Below are positions 1-7,253 of a stretch of DNA of 12,673 nucleotides, piece by piece. This DNA comes from Opitutia bacterium (GTDB taxonomy: Bacteria; Verrucomicrobiota; Verrucomicrobiia; Opitutales; UBA953). Positions within the stretch are counted from its first letter, which is position 1. Every line of letters begins with the position of its first letter. The translations under genes were made by a program, and so were the position numbers. A model generated the notes under the pieces. The model made no database searches. It was not told the origin of the DNA and was given only the letters and a program-made list of their open reading frames with translations. The stretch spans positions 1 to 12,673 of the forward strand of contig CANCLV010000028.1 in assembly GCA_947378905.1 (NCBI GenBank), in the 5' to 3' direction.

Positions 1-1
1 A

Positions 2-532
2 GACGACAATAACTCAACTTTAGAAAAATTAGGCGTAGCACTGAATAAAAAGGATTGGGACTTGGCCGAAAAGATTCTGCCTGAAGCCTTACTGAATCTC
101 AGCCCAAGAGATCAGGCTAATCTTAAAGACTCGGTTGAGTCGATTATCGCACTTGGGCGCGGTGATCCATCGAAGATCAACGCGATGTACGAGAAATCTG
201 CCTTGGACCACATCGACAATGCGGAAGTACAAAACGAAATCGCTTGGGACCTTTTAACTAATCCACGTTTTGGTAAAAATATCAATTTAGCCTTAGCTGA
301 AAAATGCGCCGTTCAGGCGGTCGCTCTAACTAAGGAAGAAGAGGCTGATAAATTAGACACTTTGGCTCGAGTACGCTGGCTCCAAGGTAGAAAAGATGAG
401 GCGATTAAGTTACAAGAAAAAGCTGTAAGTAAAGCGTCGTATCTAACACTTAAAGAAGAGTTACAACTCATACTTGATTCGTTGCGTAAAGGGGTATTGC
501 CTGCTGGTGACCCAATAGACATCGCCGAATAA
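2..532 (+). CDS. TPR-containing protein, C-terminal part (5' end outside window)
   Basis: The reading frame is open from the left edge, so the gene starts outside the window; a TTG at 62 is in frame but is not a convincing start. The visible 176 residues are helical. They include two TPR-like helix pairs: one around visible residues 76-112 (AWDLLTNP, then LALAEKCAVQAVALT) and one around 115-146 (KLDTLARVRWLQGRKDEAI, then LQEKAVSKA). The pattern 'AW.L...P....LALAEKAV.L..... DTLA......G..DEAI..QEKAV' resembles the TPR tail found in some large TlpA/thioredoxin-like or protease-associated periplasmic proteins. The N-terminal catalytic part, if there is one, is not visible, so the function and cell location cannot be given. 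No membrane segment is visible. The stop lies four bases before the next gene, which suggests co-transcription with the polyphosphate kinase. TPR fold: fairly sure. Family: uncertain. Confidence 0.75.
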   Translation, partial: DDNNSTLEKLGVALNKKDWDLAEKILPEALLNLSPRDQANLKDSVESIIALGRGDPSKINAMYEKSALDHIDNAEVQNEIAWDLLTNPRFGKNINLALAEKCAVQAVALTKEEEADKLDTLARVRWLQGRKDEAIKLQEKAVSKASYLTLKEELQLILDSLRKGVLPAGDPIDIAE

Positions 533-536
533 TTTT

Positions 537-1961
537 ATGGAAAGTAAAAGTCTCATCGAAAAAGCTCAGTCGGCGCTACACTTGCGCCTACTTTCTCTCC
601 AGAGACGAATTGTAAATCATCATGCGGGTACGGTGATTGTTATTGGCGGCGGTGATCGCTTAGCGGCATCTGAATTAGCCAATCAACTCACGGAATGGCT
701 CGACTCGCGTCTGGTTCGAATTTGTGCACCCGATACGTCGCTCCCTGAAAACAAGCTTCGTCCTTTTCTGTGGCCCTATTGGAATTTAGCACCCGCCCAA
801 GGTCGCATTACCATCGTCGTAGGCGACTGGACAACGCGCAGTGCGGTTTCTGCCATTAATGGCGAACTTAAGGGCGACCACCTTCGTGCTCGTTTAAAAA
901 GTATCAAAAATTTTGAAGATACCATGGTCGCCAATGGTATCGCTCTCGCAAAAGTCTGGATTGATACACCTGATAAGGCACTGAAAAAGCGTTTGCGTGA
1001 AGCGGAAGACACCGATGCCGAAGGCTGGGTTGTTTCAGCTCGCGACTTACTTATCGGAAAAAAGAAAAATCACTCATTGGTAAAAAAAATACGGACTACG
1101 AGTTGCGGCAAAGGACTCCCTTGGAAAATTATCAACGGCTCTGACACTAAACGACGTAATTTAATCGCCGGAAAATATATCGCTGATCAGTTAAATAGCG
1201 GACTTCGTAGAAAAATTCCCAAAGTCAGCAAACCTAGCAATCGACCACGTGGACTCTTAGAGAGCGCAACCGCTCACCCTGTTTTAGATAAAAAAGATTA
1301 TAGTCAGCAAATTACTAAATTACAGTGGCGCCTAGGACGACTCAGCCGTCTCGCAGCAAAACGCGGAATTTCAACCTTAGTTGTACTCGAAGGCGTGGAT
1401 GCAGCTGGCAAAGGCGGCGTCATTCGGCGGGTTGCTTCTAAATTAGATGCAGCACATTACCACGTACACCCGATTCCTGCACCTACACCTGAAGAAAAAT
1501 CACGACACTATTTATGGCGATTCTGGGTGCGCATTCCGCCCTACGGCCACATGGCTATCTTTGACCGCTCATGGTATGGCCGGGTGATCGTTGAACGTGT
1601 TGAAGGTTTCTGTCGCACCGATGAATGGGCGCGCGCCTACAGTGAAATCAATGACTTTGAAGCGCGCCAAGCCGAAGTGGGCTCTATCGTACTCAAATTC
1701 TGGATTCATATTTCTAAAGAGGAACAGCTTCGACGTTTCCATGAGCGTGAAAAATCTCCACACAAACGTCATAAAATGACCAAGGAAGATTATCGAAATC
1801 GTAAGAAGTGGGACGACAATCAAAGAGCGGCTGAAGATATGATTGTGCGCACTGACACTCCACACGCACCATGGATAGTTGTTCCAGGAAACGACAAACG
1901 CTACGCCCGCGTCGCCGTGCTTAAGGCGATTTGCCGTGCGCTGTCCGATCGCTTAGATTAA
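537..1961 (+). CDS. pap: Polyphosphate:AMP phosphotransferase, two-domain PPK2 family (class II)
   Basis: The 474-residue product has the length and two-domain layout of class II PPK2 enzymes (Acinetobacter PAP type), which transfer phosphate from polyphosphate to AMP to make ADP in the cytoplasm. The C-terminal half carries the catalytic motifs: Walker A GVDAAGKGG at 286-294, Walker B-like FDRSWYGR at 342-349, and the Arg/Lys-rich lid around 402-424 (HEREKSPHKRHKMT, then NRKKW). The N-terminal half keeps the same fold pattern, but its motifs are degenerate: IGGGDRLAAS at 36-45 replaces Walker A and VGDWTTRSA at 95-103 replaces Walker B. This fits the known class II arrangement with one inactive domain. 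The ATG at 537 follows the upstream stop by four bases, with no clear Shine-Dalgarno sequence. The 3' end overlaps the convergent mutY by 41 bases. AMP specificity over ADP is inferred from the domain layout. Confidence 0.9.
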   Translation: MESKSLIEKAQSALHLRLLSLQRRIVNHHAGTVIVIGGGDRLAASELANQLTEWLDSRLVRICAPDTSLPENKLRPFLWPYWNLAPAQGRITIVVGDWTTRSAVSAINGELKGDHLRARLKSIKNFEDTMVANGIALAKVWIDTPDKALKKRLREAEDTDAEGWVVSARDLLIGKKKNHSLVKKIRTTSCGKGLPWKIINGSDTKRRNLIAGKYIADQLNSGLRRKIPKVSKPSNRPRGLLESATAHPVLDKKDYSQQITKLQWRLGRLSRLAAKRGISTLVVLEGVDAAGKGGVIRRVASKLDAAHYHVHPIPAPTPEEKSRHYLWRFWVRIPPYGHMAIFDRSWYGRVIVERVEGFCRTDEWARAYSEINDFEARQAEVGSIVLKFWIHISKEEQLRRFHEREKSPHKRHKMTKEDYRNRKKWDDNQRAAEDMIVRTDTPHAPWIVVPGNDKRYARVAVLKAICRALSDRLD

Positions 1962-2988
1962 TCCACTCCTCAATCCAACGTAAATGCGGGCCAGTAATCG
2001 CTGCATTTTTTAGGTTCTTAAGTGCAATCCATTCCAGTGAGCGGTATTGCTTAATCTTTGCGCCAACGACTTTATCCAGAGTAATTAAATTTATATTTTC
2101 CTCATAAGTAACGCTTCCAATTGTACGACGACGGATCCATCTCTTCTGAGATTTAAATTTATTATCTAAAAAACCTGTTTCGGGAATTTCCGCCATGCCC
2201 GCTAACCGTTTCGCGTCGCCAGGGTTTCGGTGTAATAATAATTTATTCTTATCAAAAATAAGTGCGCGGTGGACGACTGCTTGCTGACGTTTCTTTGGAG
2301 CAAAGCGCGGAAGACTTTCAGCTGAGTTTTCGCTCTTTGCTCGGCACCACGGTGCCACGGGGCAAATTGAACAAGCGGGACTCGATTTTCGACAGACAGT
2401 GGCACCCAGCTCCATCATCGCCTGATTAAAATTTCCCGGCTGGCGAGTATCCACTAAGTGATTTGCTAAAGACGTGAAATATTTAACTGCCGTAGATCCA
2501 TCGCTAAAAACTTTTTTAACTCCAGCTAAACGAGCAAGAACTCGCACTACATTTCCATCAACGACGGCCACAGCCTCATGATAAGCAATACTTGCAATAG
2601 CAGCAGCGGTGTAAGGCCCGATGCCTTTAAATTTCTGCCAATTTTCTGCCGTCTTTGGTAAAACTTTTAACTGGGAAACCTCGATAGCGCAGGCCCTCAA
2701 ATTTCTTGCTCTATTATAGTAACCCAAGCCCGCCCAATTGGCTAAAACTTCTGACTCCTTAGAACGCGCTAAATCCTTGAAGTCGGGCCACTTTTTAACC
2801 CAGCGATTGAAATAAGGGATAACCGTGGCGATTTGTGTTTGCTGGCACATCAGCTCGGACACAACGGTCCTGTAAGCAGAAACTTTTTCCCGCCAAGGCA
2901 TGGGCCTCTGGTGCTTTACAAACCACAGTAACAAGGCCTTACGAAACTTAGGGGCATCACTGGCTGAAATAATTTCGCTCAAAGGCAT
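1921..2988 (-). CDS. mutY: A/G-specific adenine DNA glycosylase MutY
   Basis: The 355-residue product has the full MutY layout. MutY removes adenine mispaired with 8-oxoguanine or guanine in DNA, starting base-excision repair. The catalytic glutamate E45 sits in SELMCQQTQ (43-51). The helix-hairpin-helix spans about 119-131 (KFKGIGPYTAAAI) and includes Y126. The essential aspartate D144 lies in VDGNVVRVLAR. The [4Fe-4S] ligands C199, C206, C209 and C215 have the family's C-x6-C-x2-C-x5-C spacing. Residues about 236-345 form the Nudix-like C-terminal domain that reads 8-oxoG. In that domain the usual FSH loop is not recognisable: the aligned stretch reads SVTYEEN (292-298). The ATG at 2988 has no Shine-Dalgarno sequence. 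The gene is divergent from rnhC, 46 bases away, and its 3' end overlaps pap. Confidence 0.95.
   Translation of the reverse strand: MPLSEIISASDAPKFRKALLLWFVKHQRPMPWREKVSAYRTVVSELMCQQTQIATVIPYFNRWVKKWPDFKDLARSKESEVLANWAGLGYYNRARNLRACAIEVSQLKVLPKTAENWQKFKGIGPYTAAAIASIAYHEAVAVVDGNVVRVLARLAGVKKVFSDGSTAVKYFTSLANHLVDTRQPGNFNQAMMELGATVCRKSSPACSICPVAPWCRAKSENSAESLPRFAPKKRQQAVVHRALIFDKNKLLLHRNPGDAKRLAGMAEIPETGFLDNKFKSQKRWIRRRTIGSVTYEENINLITLDKVVGAKIKQYRSLEWIALKNLKNAAITGPHLRWIEEWINLSDRTAHGKSP
1984..2011 (+). terminator. Possible weak intrinsic terminator for pap, inside mutY coding sequence
   Basis: ATGCGG at 1984-1989 can pair with CTGCAT at 2001-2006 (six pairs, one of them G-U), with an 11-base loop. 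A run of six T follows at 2006-2011. It starts 23 bases after the pap stop codon, where a terminator would be expected, but lies within the 3' part of the convergent mutY gene. The stem is short and the loop long, so it would be weak; chance is a real alternative. Confidence 0.3.
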
Positions 2989-3034
2989 GGGAAGGGGCTG
3001 GATTTAAATACGAAGTACAGTAAAACTAATCGCA

Positions 3035-4045
3035 ATGGCAAAAAAGACAAAGCAGGACTCCGAGGATAATCCGAAAAAGGTGTCAATGCACACCCTCAAA
3101 CTCGATGCCGCCCAAGCTGAAAAACTTAAGTCCATCTTAATTCAGAAAGGCTGGGTATCGGCCGTCGTAGAGCATGCTGCATTTGCTTACAAAGGACCTA
3201 GCTGCAACGTGGTTCATTATAAGTCAGGTAAATGCGTTATCTCAGGTAAAGGTACCGAAGAATTTGTTAAATTCACTTTGGAGTCAGAGGTGACAGGTCA
3301 GGCTCTGCTTGGTTACGACGAGGAATTAAATCCTGAGTGGTTCGAAGAGCACGCCGGTCTCGATGAATCGGGCAAGGGTGACTTATTTGGTCCAGTAGTC
3401 TCAGCCTGTGTTATCGCAACGGGTGAAATGACACGCCAGTGGATCAAAGCCGGAATCAAAGATTCTAAAAAATTAACCGACTCGAAAATTGCCGAACTTG
3501 AAAAAGTAATTCGGGAAACTCCAGGTGTAGCCGTAAAAACCACTTTTGCGAGAATGTCTAAGTATAATGAATTACACTCTCGCTTTGGAAAGAATCTCAA
3601 TCGTTTGCTTGGATGGATGCATGCAACTTCCTGTGAAGAAGCATTGAAAGATTATGAGCTCATTCACGGACACCGTCCAACGTGGGGCTTACTCGATCAG
3701 TTTTCCGAAGAGCCGATTGTACAGAATGAGTTAGAGCGGAAGAAAGTAGTTTTTGATTTAAGAATGCGCACCAAAGCGGAATCTGATCCGGTAGTCGCAG
3801 CAGCCTCTATCATCGCCCGTGCAACGTTTGTACGTGAACTGGATCGTCTCTCTGCGGATGGAGGCGTGAAATTACCTAAAGGTTCTGGCGCTGAAGCTAA
3901 AGAAGCAGCTATCGAACTCGTAGGAAGATTAGGCCCAGCTATTTTGGTGAACTTTGCTAAGCTCCATTTTAAAACAGCCTACGAAGCACGCGGTCTTGAA
4001 CCACCAGCCCCAAAACCTTTTAAAGGTCGAAAGAAAGCAGATTAA
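3035..4045 (+). CDS. rnhC: Ribonuclease HIII
   Basis: Ribonuclease HIII cleaves the RNA strand of RNA-DNA hybrids such as R-loops and Okazaki primers in the cytoplasm. An N-terminal TBP-like substrate-binding domain (about residues 18-92, HTLKLDAAQ onward) precedes the catalytic RNase H fold. The signature DESGKGDLFGPVV begins at D110-E111. DSKKL follows at 143-147, then the aspartates D221 (LLDQF) and D251 in ESDPVVAAASIIAR (249-262). This N-domain and the 'GKGD' variant separate HIII from HII. The length of 336 residues is normal to slightly long. The ATG at 3035 has no Shine-Dalgarno sequence. The in-frame ATG at 3086 (M18) sits just before the N-domain and has AAGG five bases upstream, so it is a possible true start that would drop a Lys-rich tail. 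The gene stops three bases before rnhB. Confidence 0.95.
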   Translation: MAKKTKQDSEDNPKKVSMHTLKLDAAQAEKLKSILIQKGWVSAVVEHAAFAYKGPSCNVVHYKSGKCVISGKGTEEFVKFTLESEVTGQALLGYDEELNPEWFEEHAGLDESGKGDLFGPVVSACVIATGEMTRQWIKAGIKDSKKLTDSKIAELEKVIRETPGVAVKTTFARMSKYNELHSRFGKNLNRLLGWMHATSCEEALKDYELIHGHRPTWGLLDQFSEEPIVQNELERKKVVFDLRMRTKAESDPVVAAASIIARATFVRELDRLSADGGVKLPKGSGAEAKEAAIELVGRLGPAILVNFAKLHFKTAYEARGLEPPAPKPFKGRKKAD

Positions 4046-4048
4046 GTC

Positions 4049-4795
4049 GTGTCATCCCTGGCTAAATTCGACCGCAAGAAAGGCAATGGAAGACCAGGGA
4101 TTGCAGGTCTAGATGAGGCCGGTCGAGGTTCACTTTGTGGACCCGTAGTCGCCGCAGCAGTCTTACTCGATGCAGGATTCTACGGGGAGCCTACGTGGAT
4201 TCGTCGACTCAAAGGCGCGAATGATTCCAAAAAGCTTTCGCCCTCAAAGCGAAGCGATCTGCATCAAATTATTTTTGAAATGCATGATGAAGGAAAATTA
4301 AAAGCTGTTTGGGCAGAGGCATCGGTCATGGAAATTTCTGCACACAATATTCTTGGAGCGACACGCATAGCCATGGGCCGATGTATGACGAATTTAGCAC
4401 AAGGTGCCCTCGCCCCTCTTTTTCCAGCTGCTGGAACGGAAGGCGAATTATTCGGATGGCGCGATGAGAAGAACTTTTTAGTGCTCGTGGACGGACTCCC
4501 CCTACGCCCTTTCACTTGGGCACATGAATCTGTAAAACAAGGTGACGGAAAAAGTCTGGCCATTGCTCTGGCATCGATAGTGGCGAAAGTAGAACGGGAT
4601 AAATTATTGATTAAGATGGAGGAAAAATATCCGGAGTATGGCTTTGCCACACATAAAGGCTATGGCACCCCTGAACATGTCGATGCACTCAGAAAATACG
4701 GCCCCTGCCCCGAACATCGTGATTTGTTTATTCGTGGAATCTTAGCGGGCGAAGATCCACCGCCCGACTCACATCCGGAATTTGATTTTAATTAG
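4049..4795 (+). CDS. rnhB: Ribonuclease HII
   Basis: Ribonuclease HII nicks DNA 5' of single ribonucleotides misincorporated in duplex DNA, starting ribonucleotide excision repair, and also cleaves RNA-DNA hybrids. The 248-residue product shows the family motifs: GLDEAGRGSLCGPVVAAAV (20-38) with D22 and E23, NDSKKLS (58-64), VDG with D148, GDGKSLAIALASIVAKVERD (165-184) with D166, and the C-terminal GYGTPEH (204-210). It is somewhat longer than many HII proteins because of a loop at about 118-142. The start is GTG at 4049, three bases after the rnhC stop, so the two are almost certainly one transcript and may be translationally coupled. A weak purine stretch (AAAGAAAG) precedes the start. The 3' end overlaps the convergent bioC by four bases. 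Confidence 0.95.
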   Translation: MSSLAKFDRKKGNGRPGIAGLDEAGRGSLCGPVVAAAVLLDAGFYGEPTWIRRLKGANDSKKLSPSKRSDLHQIIFEMHDEGKLKAVWAEASVMEISAHNILGATRIAMGRCMTNLAQGALAPLFPAAGTEGELFGWRDEKNFLVLVDGLPLRPFTWAHESVKQGDGKSLAIALASIVAKVERDKLLIKMEEKYPEYGFATHKGYGTPEHVDALRKYGPCPEHRDLFIRGILAGEDPPPDSHPEFDFN

Positions 4796-5493
4796 ACGGC
4801 AACGGCATCAACCAACAACCATGCCCAGGTGGCCACTACGCCGCCAGACTTAGGATGCAGGCGGTCGTAATCTTTAATCAGAGACTTTAATGTACCAGCT
4901 GATATACGAGGTGAGCCTGTGACGCCACTGCCATGCAGCGCCCTAAATAAATCAATCGATGAAGGATAAATTTCTTGCGACTCCAAGACACCGTGAGCGC
5001 GTACATCAAATTGAGCACGCTCCAGTAACTTAATCCACTGATCTTCATCACGCCAATGCACTGGCCCTTCGCCCATCAAATCGCGAAGTTCAAATAAACA
5101 CGGATCACAGGGCACACCCAAAAGTAATCGGCCCTTACTTGGTAGAGCATCATGCCAATAACGTAAGACCGCAGCAGGATCAGGTGCCCAGTGTAACAAG
5201 CCTGATGATGCTAAAGCTTTTGCTTTCGGTATTTGGTTAAAAGCGTCGCGTACCTTCCAGTCAGCTAGCGGCGCATTTTTCCGACCCATTTCCACCATCG
5301 AAGATGAGTTATCCGTAGCCTCAACAGAAGCTCCCTGAACTAAGAGAGCATTAGTTAAAAATCCTGTACCAGCACCTAACTCAGTAATTTCTGTACCGCG
5401 TGGAAATGGAGCAAAGGCAGCTAAGGCTTCAGCGAAACGACGCTGAGGAGCAGCGTACTGTTCGTAAGTATGTGCATTTTCGTTAAAGCGCAT
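4792..5493 (-). CDS. bioC: Malonyl-ACP O-methyltransferase BioC (SAM-dependent methyltransferase)
   Basis: BioC methylates the free carboxyl of malonyl-ACP using S-adenosylmethionine, so that the fatty acid synthesis machinery can extend it to pimeloyl-ACP methyl ester, the biotin precursor. The 233-residue product is a class I methyltransferase. It has motif I ELGAGTG at 38-44, an acidic residue D61 at the end of strand 2 (ATDNSSSM), and the motif IV region SSGLLHWAPD at 97-106. The N-terminus (F....HTYEQYAAPQRRFAEAL) and the late segment DLFRALHGSGVTG (181-193) are typical of BioC, where this last part reads 'LR.LK..GA'. It is the last gene of the biotin operon, starting three bases after the bioH-like stop, without a clear Shine-Dalgarno sequence. 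The fold is certain; the BioC assignment rests on the late motif plus position. Confidence 0.87.
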   Translation of the reverse strand: MRFNENAHTYEQYAAPQRRFAEALAAFAPFPRGTEITELGAGTGFLTNALLVQGASVEATDNSSSMVEMGRKNAPLADWKVRDAFNQIPKAKALASSGLLHWAPDPAAVLRYWHDALPSKGRLLLGVPCDPCLFELRDLMGEGPVHWRDEDQWIKLLERAQFDVRAHGVLESQEIYPSSIDLFRALHGSGVTGSPRISAGTLKSLIKDYDRLHPKSGGVVATWAWLLVDAVAV

Positions 5494-5496
5494 GAG

Positions 5497-6111
5497 TTAT
5501 GGGGTGGTGTCGGCAAAAAAATCGCCGAGGTTATGTCCTAAGCCATCTACAATTTGGCAGCCCGTGATAGATTGGCAAACCCCATCAGAATTTAACAATA
5601 AGTCATCCGACCCCACATACGCCTCCCAGCCACTCGGTAATCCTTGCCGACAAAAACTAATCAGTGAGATTCCTGCGGGTTGAGATAAAATTTCTAAACC
5701 TTTTAAAAGATTTTCAGATTCATACGGCGGCTCAGAAATATTCGAAGGGGGTATCCCCGCCCGATTTCGGAAATCGGCCAAGGCATTAGGTAAATCTGTT
5801 TTAACTAAACGACTCAACCAACGCACCTGCGTCTCACTGACTTTTCCACACTTTCCATGCTCTATACAAAACGAAGTGAATGGAGCGACGAGCAAAGCTT
5901 TAGCCGGCAACTTAACGCCACGAGAAGCTGCTTCCAAAATTAAATGAGCACCTAAGGACCAACCAATCACCATGTCGCAACCCACTAGGTTTTCCGCTGC
6001 ACCCATCACTGGTGGATAAATTAAGTGCTCAGCATCGGGTGCATGACTCACTGCCAAAGGTCGCATCTCCTCGAGCGAAATTCCCCATCCGCCGATCCAA
6101 CCAATTTTCAC
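5497..6111 (-). CDS. bioH: BioH-like pimeloyl-ACP methyl ester carboxylesterase (short, divergent alpha/beta hydrolase)
   Basis: In the biotin pathway an esterase removes the methyl group from pimeloyl-ACP methyl ester, ending chain extension. This 204-residue product has the marks of such an enzyme: GGWG at 7-10 (oxyanion-hole region, compare HGWG in BioH), the nucleophile elbow GWSLG at 50-54 with S52, an acid D169 or D170 in YVGSDD, and H193 in GLGHNL. GWSLG and the segment LLKGLEIL (135-142) resemble E. coli BioH. It is about 50 residues shorter than BioH, nearer in size to BioG-type esterases, and the lid region between strand 6 and the acid looks reduced. The ATG has AGGAG seven bases upstream, the best Shine-Dalgarno in the window. 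Its first four bases overlap the bioF stop. Assignment as the operon's esterase is inference from motifs and context; it could be a distinct BioH analogue. Confidence 0.7.
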   Translation of the reverse strand: MKIGWIGGWGISLEEMRPLAVSHAPDAEHLIYPPVMGAAENLVGCDMVIGWSLGAHLILEAASRGVKLPAKALLVAPFTSFCIEHGKCGKVSETQVRWLSRLVKTDLPNALADFRNRAGIPPSNISEPPYESENLLKGLEILSQPAGISLISFCRQGLPSGWEAYVGSDDLLLNSDGVCQSITGCQIVDGLGHNLGDFFADTTP

Positions 6112-7253
6112 TGGGCAACTCCTTTCAATACAGAAATAAATTTCTCGAGGTGACCAGAGTCTAGTCCCCTACGTAAAGAAATTCTGATACGTGCAGTGTT
6201 CACAGGCACCGTGGGCGGACGAATCACTGAAACTATAAATCCAGCAGATCTTAAGGCTTCTGCAAAGTGTTGCGTCTTGAGCACGTCACCAATGATTAAA
6301 GGTATAATGGGTGAATGAAAATCGGGCACCGCAAATCCAGCTACTTGAAGGGCCTTACGCCAATCTTGAGACAGTTGATGTAATCGAGTTCGCTCTGATG
6401 TTAAATTTTTAGTACATGTAATAGCCGCTAATGCTGCAGCCGCAGAGGCCGGACTAAGATAAGTTGAATAAATAAATTCGGCGGCAAAATTGATGATTAT
6501 GTTTTTGATAAGAACATCATGACATAAGACATAGGCCCCTTGCGCACCGAGTGCCTTACCCAAGGTGCCCACAACAATATCAGCGGACGCTCGCACGCCC
6601 TGCTCTTCCTGCATACCCGAGCCTGTTAATCCGTGCCAACCTGTGGCATGAGCTTCATCTAATACCCAACAAAAATGATAACGCTCTTTCAGTTTCGAAA
6701 TCCTTGATAAGTCAGGACAGTCACCATCCATTGAATAGACACTTTCGGTCACAACAAACACCACCCCCTCACTCTCTTTAGTTTCCTCTAAAAGAGATTC
6801 TAAAACATCTAAATCATTATGCGGAAAACGACGAAGCGTTGCCGCCGAAGATAAAATTCCTTCCAGCATACTTGCATGAATTAACTTATCGGCCAAAACG
6901 ACATCCCCTTTTTTTGGCAAGCCACCCAACACAGCGGTGTTAGCTGAAAATCCAGTATTTAAAATAAGTGCATGAGGATAGCCATGCCATTGGGCTAAAG
7001 TTTTTTCTAAGTCTTGATGTAATTCGGTGTAGCCTGTGACTAAAGGTGATGCAGATGACGAAGCTCCCCACTTGTTTAAAGCCGAAGTAGCCGCCGCAAT
7101 GACCTCACTATCATGACTTAAATTCAGGTAATCATTATCAGCCAAATTAACTCGTGTATCTGTTGCGGATCGAACCTTCAAAGTACGCAAAAGCCCATCG
7201 GCATCGCGCTGAGCGAGGATTTTTTCCATCCGTTGACGCAACTTGGGATTCAT
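6108..7253 (-). CDS. bioF: 8-amino-7-oxononanoate synthase BioF
   Basis: BioF is a PLP enzyme that condenses pimeloyl-ACP (or -CoA) with L-alanine, releasing CO2, to give 8-amino-7-oxononanoate (KAPA), the first step of biotin ring assembly. The 381-residue product has the normal length and motifs of the alpha-oxoamine synthase family. NDYLNLS is at 40-46 and GYTELHQDLE at 74-83. H126 in IHASMLEG stacks on the cofactor. LDEAHATG at 198-205 contains D199 and H202. The Schiff-base lysine is K233 in GTLGKALGAQGAYV. The substrate-binding RPPTVP stretch is at 345-350, followed by RIRISL. Its ATG overlaps the bioD stop by four bases and its own stop overlaps the next start by four, so the three genes are translationally linked. 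No Shine-Dalgarno is evident. Confidence 0.96.
   Translation of the reverse strand: MNPKLRQRMEKILAQRDADGLLRTLKVRSATDTRVNLADNDYLNLSHDSEVIAAATSALNKWGASSSASPLVTGYTELHQDLEKTLAQWHGYPHALILNTGFSANTAVLGGLPKKGDVVLADKLIHASMLEGILSSAATLRRFPHNDLDVLESLLEETKESEGVVFVVTESVYSMDGDCPDLSRISKLKERYHFCWVLDEAHATGWHGLTGSGMQEEQGVRASADIVVGTLGKALGAQGAYVLCHDVLIKNIIINFAAEFIYSTYLSPASAAAALAAITCTKNLTSERTRLHQLSQDWRKALQVAGFAVPDFHSPIIPLIIGDVLKTQHFAEALRSAGFIVSVIRPPTVPVNTARIRISLRRGLDSGHLEKFISVLKGVAQ
6117..6125 (-). promoter_or_regulatory. Strong ribosome binding site of the bioH-like gene
   Basis: On the minus strand AAAGGAG ends seven bases before the ATG at 6111. It lies inside the end of bioF. This supports the chosen start and is the only well-placed strong Shine-Dalgarno among the genes of the window, suggesting that the esterase can be initiated independently of bioF coupling. 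Confidence 0.6.

Noticed and set aside
1569..1865. Open frames on both strands inside pap
   Set aside because: They overlap the catalytic core of pap out of frame or antisense and are explained by its codon use.
4746..4766. GC-rich hairpin CGGGCG/CGCCCG with 9-base loop near the end of rnhB
   Set aside because: No T-run follows on either strand and it lies in the rnhB coding sequence, so I do not call it a terminator.
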